From assembly GCA_051294375.1 (NCBI GenBank), contig CM119264.1, positions 9,360,764-9,424,763 on the forward strand: 64,000 nt of DNA. Direction: 5' to 3'. This DNA is from Paraspadella gotoi (taxonomy: Eukaryota; Chaetognatha). Shown here piece after piece: positions 60,442-64,000 of the stretch; the stretch's first letter is position 1; every line of letters begins with the position of its first letter. The notes under the pieces were generated by a model. It saw only the letters and a program-made list of their open reading frames with translations. It searched no databases and was not told where the DNA came from. The translations under genes and the position numbers were made by a program.

Positions 60442-60616
60442 GTTGAGGTCAAGGGCCGTGAGCATCAACGCTGACGTGAGGCAGTCCCGAGACTTCACAG
60501 ACGAACATGGACAATTTGACATTGCTGGCCCCATTAGCCCTTGGATGCCTTCGACAGCAACTCTTCCATTGATATCACATGTAACGAACCTAAGATTCAC
60601 CAATGGAAAAATCAGG

Positions 60617-61918
60617 TGATCTCCTTCAAATATTTTAAAAACCCACCCTCAACAAGTCCTTAAAAAAATCAATAACTCTTTTGATTTAGTTTATTATACT
60701 CTTATCTTAGTTTTTTTATTAAATAAGCAAAACGATATATAACACAATTGTTAAGTACAAAATCAGTAACGGTAATCAATAACAAACGTGAAAAAGACTG
60801 TATAGTGTTAGTGTCTTTAAGTCATATTATCAAGTCTGATACATATCATATGCAATATTCCTCAAATTCCACTTTAGAAAAAATGTTTAATTCACGATGA
60901 ATCCTTACGTATTATTTCAGTGTGACACGCCCTTTAACCCCTTGGTGGAACTCTTGCGGCGAGAGATCGTATTCTAAGTGGTGAGGGATAAAAAGGAAAT
61001 GAGTTGATAAATCGGTGATTGAGTAGAGTGAGTAAAAGAGAGATTGCGTGAAACGATGATTTAAAAAAAGAGAAAAGAAGAAGAAAGAAAAATTGGCGAT
61101 ACTGACGACGACGACGACGACGACGAAGCAAAAAAACAAAAAAAAAAACGATTATAAAAGTAAGAAAAGTGATTGCAGTTCTTAAATTTGGTTGCTTCGC
61201 TGTTTCGATTTAAAATATACTCTAAATTATGTTAATAAAAAAATATCGCGACAAAAATAAATCTGTTGAGAGTCGCAACGAAGGATTAGGCATTCAATTT
61301 GGCGTTTTCTCCTTTGACTGGTACAAGTGTAATCTTTAAATTGATCTGTACCGTCGTACTATGATAATAATTCTACTATTTGTATCATAGTGATTTATTT
61401 CTCTCACTTTTACAAGTGAGTTTTAAAATGTTGCTTCTTCCAGCAAAAAAAACCAAAGATCGACGTTGTAAACCTCAATTAATATTATTAAGCTTGAAAT
61501 AAAATATATAAAGAAGTATCTTATTCTAACATTTTTTAATGAATTATTTTTTTTTATTGAAAACAAGACACAGTTGGTTATCGAATTCCGTAAAATTCGC
61601 CGCTAATGCGACCGAGTTATTTTCCGTCTTAATTGTATTTAAAGACTTTTTTGGAAAATCGATTTCGGGGTTTTTTCGACGGGAGGGAGGGGGGTTCAAG
61701 ATGGAGAGAGAGTATGCAGAAAGATAGATAGAGAGTGAGACAGAAGTGGGAGAGAAACGGATTATAAGAAAAAAGGAGTTTAAACACTTTGTCTATTTAT
61801 TGGAGTGTAATAACCATGTTTCAGGTTAAATTAATTCGTAATGTTGCTATTCAAATTATTGTTAGGGCAGATACTTATCTCTCTCAAGTCAACAAAACAA
61901 GGTTTTTGTTTTTCTCAG
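60617..61918. other. AT-rich spacer; no gene seen
   Basis: Contains an ACG tract at about 61105-61128. It ends in the T-rich acceptor at 61917-61918. Confidence 0.6.
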
Positions 61919-62027
61919 AGGCAAAAAAACTTTGTCGAAACTAAAACAGCCGAGATCGTCGTCGTTCGCTCGTCATTGTTGCTGCCTGATGGACGAAGCC
62001 CAGGGCAATGACTGGGAAACAATATAA
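61919..62027 (+). CDS. Candidate terminal exon open in two frames
   Basis: The acceptor GGTTTTTGTTTTTCTCAG ends at 61918. In phase 0 the frame runs 30 codons to TGA at 62009-62011 (for example KTAEIVVVRSSLLLPDGR). In phase 2 it runs 35 codons to TAA at 62025-62027 (for example PRSSSFARHCCCLMDEAQGN). Both look protein-like and neither is recognisable. The upstream exon is unknown. Confidence 0.25.
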
Positions 62028-62291
62028 CAAAAACGCTTATGAATAAGAATAATGACGGTAAAAAATCACTATATTTTAGTATTTTTATTTTTATACTGTT
62101 TATTCTCATACTATAATCGCTTCATTTACCCATGTTGAAATAAATATTGAGTCCTTCGCCGCTAATGGGTCAAAATTCGGGAAAACAAGTTATCGAATTC
62201 GATGGACGGTGTGATGTTGAGTGAACGAAGCACAGTCAGAGGGCTCAATGGACTTGTGGAACAATTGTTGGATTAGCTTTTTCTTTTACAG

Positions 62292-62346
62292 GAGAGCTTC
62301 TATAAAAGAGTTTTATAGATGCTGACGATCTCGCCGCGGTGCTCTG
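62292..62346 (+). other. Candidate non-coding (UTR) exon
   Basis: A 55-base interval between a strong acceptor (GCTTTTTCTTTTACAG) and a strong donor (CTCTG|GTAAGA). All three frames contain stops, so if real it is untranslated. Confidence 0.3.
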
Positions 62347-62462
62347 GTAAGAATTGGAAAGGCGCTGAAGACTCGTGATTCAGTTATACACCTAAATAAG
62401 CTCGTCTCCGTCTCCACCTCCAAGCGTAAGTCAATAGATAATGTGCTCACGACGTGGTACAG

Positions 62463-62538
62463 ACAGCGAAGATGGATAAAACAGATTCTGTTGTGAAACA
62501 GTGTCTGGAATATCCTTTCGGACCAGACCCGCGGTTAG
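62463..62538 (+). CDS. Candidate exon with start codon
   Basis: GGTACAG precedes 62463 (weak pyrimidine tract). ATG at 62472 has a strong Kozak context (A at -3, G at +4). The frame MDKTDSVVKQCLEYPFGPDP runs to TTAG|GTAAAC, leaving phase 1. Read in phase 1, the exon at 62981 continues it for 30 codons to TGA at 63073-63075, giving a 53-residue product. If 62292-62346 is a leader exon, the intron between them would be 116 bases. No family is recognised. Confidence 0.3.
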
Positions 62539-62980
62539 GTAAACACTCACGACATCCTCCGGTGCGTTTGGTTTAACCTGTTCTCATTATAAATTGCACC
62601 AGAAGAGTGAAAAGGATTTAGACATTTAACTAATCTTTTTGATGTATAGATAAAAATGTTCCTCATACTCTCCTTTTACTTTCTCGGTGGACTTTTTGTG
62701 CTTGTTTTGGTTAGTTATTTTTTTTCCATGCTGATAATATATCAATGTGTTCTCTCGCCGTCCCTTTTTTTGTTGTGTATGTTCCAGACTGTGAAATTAT
62801 AGCGTTTTGAATGAGATTTCGGTAATGTATAGCGTAGCAGACGTAAGGTTTATAATCGGTCCCAGGAATCTCGCGTCTACTTACGTGCTTTCACTTTCGT
62901 TGCACTCCTCTCTGTAATATCTTTTCAGCTCAGATTTACATTTTATATATATACACTATGTGTTGTTTGTTTCTTTTCAG

Positions 62981-63156
62981 GAGCGCGGATATTTCAGACT
63001 ATGCTGACGAGAAAAGGTCTAAGAGATGTCAACCTATATCGAAAGAACTTAAAATTTGTAAACTTTGTTTCATGACTTCAAAGGAGAGAGAGAAGAAAAG
63101 AGGAGGGATATCGGAGAATTAATTAAGAACCATGGTAGAAATGAAAGAGACTCTCG
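62981..63156 (+). CDS. Candidate exon with strong splice sites, unknown product
   Basis: The acceptor TTGTTTGTTTCTTTTCAG (ending 62980) and donor CTCG|GTGAGT (after 63156) are both excellent. Three readings compete. In phase 2 the frame is open for 46 codons with good composition (SADISDYADEKRSKRCQPIS and a C-x2-C at CKLC) but meets TAA at 63120. Phase 1 continues the ATG exon at 62463 for 30 codons. A perfect ACCATGG start at 63132 begins MVEMKETL and exits in phase 1. The 46-codon frame and the ATG at 63132 are in register, separated only by that TAA, so a sequence error could hide one longer frame. Confidence 0.4.
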
Positions 63157-63803
63157 GTGAGTGGAAATCCGACTGATCGACTATTATTTTCTTTAGAACT
63201 TTTGTGGTATTGGAAAAATGGGATAGTGTTCCTCTATGTGTGGGGCTATTCTGCATATTGTTTGGCCAAAGTTCTGGTGTTTCGTTTTGATATTTTCGCG
63301 AGGTGAAATGTTGAAGAGTTAATTAAAGAAAAAAAGAAAACATTGTTATTCGAAAAAGAAACCGTTTCTTCGATGATGATGAAGTGTAAATGCTTGCAAG
63401 ACCCGTGTATGAATACTTATAAAACGAAGAAACTATTGCCATTTGGAAAAGACAGAATTTTATAAGTGAAAATAAGGACTGAATTAAGCTCAACCAAAAC
63501 CTAGATAAAATGAACAAAGGCGCGAGGCAGTAGTTCGCCAATTATTAGTTGTCTCGCCCTGAGTGTGTAACCTTTATATTACAATTATCTGAATGGTGAA
63601 AAAATGCTGCTCTGCCATATCAAGTTTATTATGTATATGACTGTTATATATGTAATAATCTCTAGCTCGCACTTTTAATTTGAAAACTATATTCTTTTTC
63701 ACCATAGTAGTTTTATAGAGGAATGTGATAGGTGGAATGTCATATTTCTTGATAGTGGATCCCAGAGAAACGTATGTAATGACTCATTTTGGACAATTTA
63801 CAG

Positions 63804-63880
63804 AATTCGTGTTTCTCAACGAAGATCTATCTAACTCGGCCATTGCTATACTGAATTTTTTCTCTCTTAACTCAAAATAA
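63804..63880 (+). CDS. Candidate terminal exon
   Basis: The acceptor GGACAATTTACAG ends at 63803. Entered in phase 1, as exon 62981-63156 leaves it, the frame reads FVFLNEDLSNSAIAILNFFS and stops at TAA 63878-63880. An AATAAA overlaps the stop. A strong donor-like AAAG|GTAAGT at 63920/63921 leaves open the possibility that the exon extends and is spliced again. Function unknown. Confidence 0.3.
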
Positions 63881-63881
63881 A
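63876..63881 (+). terminator. AATAAA polyadenylation signal (possible)
   Basis: A canonical AATAAA overlapping the candidate stop codon. AATAAA is frequent by chance in AT-rich DNA, so it only supports the neighbouring exon call. Confidence 0.25.
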
Positions 63882-64000
63882 ATATTATTTACTTAATTAA
63901 AATAATTATACAAGATAAAGGTAAGTCAAACAGTTCATCAGAGCTTCAGCGCCGACGAGATTTATAATGGAGACTAGGCGAATCACATAGTCACGGACAA

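Overview
The window looks like a stretch of animal nuclear genome, most likely an invertebrate and plausibly an arthropod or crustacean. The lineage call is weak. It rests on the overall character: AT-rich, saturated with (CT/GA)n and (CGT/ACG)n microsatellites, split by nine N-gaps, with only short exon-sized islands of coding-like sequence bounded by GT/AG splice consensus. I see nothing prokaryotic: no operons, rRNA or CRISPR.

The only gene I can place in a known family is on the + strand at about 49.2-52.7 kb. The exon at 52546-52697 encodes a six-cysteine GDNF-receptor/GAS1-type module (GDNF family receptor alpha-like). Two upstream exons (49235-49305 and 51550-51598) have good acceptors and donors and join to it in consistent reading phase as a linker. 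A possible following exon (53968-54042) starts in the required phase, but its content does not clearly fit the family. The amino-terminal module and the rest of the receptor are outside the window, in the gaps, or unrecognised.

Layout: 1-4033 and 7507-11326 are near-identical copies of one non-coding segment full of CT tracts. They differ mostly by single-base indels and are separated by a 3.5 kb unique spacer. From 11.3 to 23.9 kb there is mostly spacer, with tRNA-like fragments near 12.3 kb, a GC-rich minus-strand exon candidate at 17.3 kb, an acidic terminal-exon candidate at 18.4 kb and a (GAAC)n tract at 19.9 kb. At 23959-24445 a 128-residue frame is open across a 100-base GT-AG intron. 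From 24.7 to 41 kb microsatellites dominate, with exon candidates at 30.2 kb (-) and 36.8-37.2 kb (+). A 36-bp minisatellite lies at 41.6-42.1 kb, and a degenerate ~160-bp repeat array occupies 46.3-48.6 kb. The receptor exons and most of the gaps follow. At 56.8-57.9 kb the strand switches from pyrimidine-rich to purine-rich. The last 6 kb hold exon candidates on both strands: 58.7 kb (-), 60.3 kb (+), 61.9 kb (+), and a group at 62.3-63.9 kb (+) that may be the 3' part of a gene ending in AATAAA.

Apart from the receptor exon, gene calls rest on splice consensus plus an open frame and are unproven. The sequence evidently carries single-base indel errors, since the two duplicated copies disagree in this way, so broken frames here should not be over-read.
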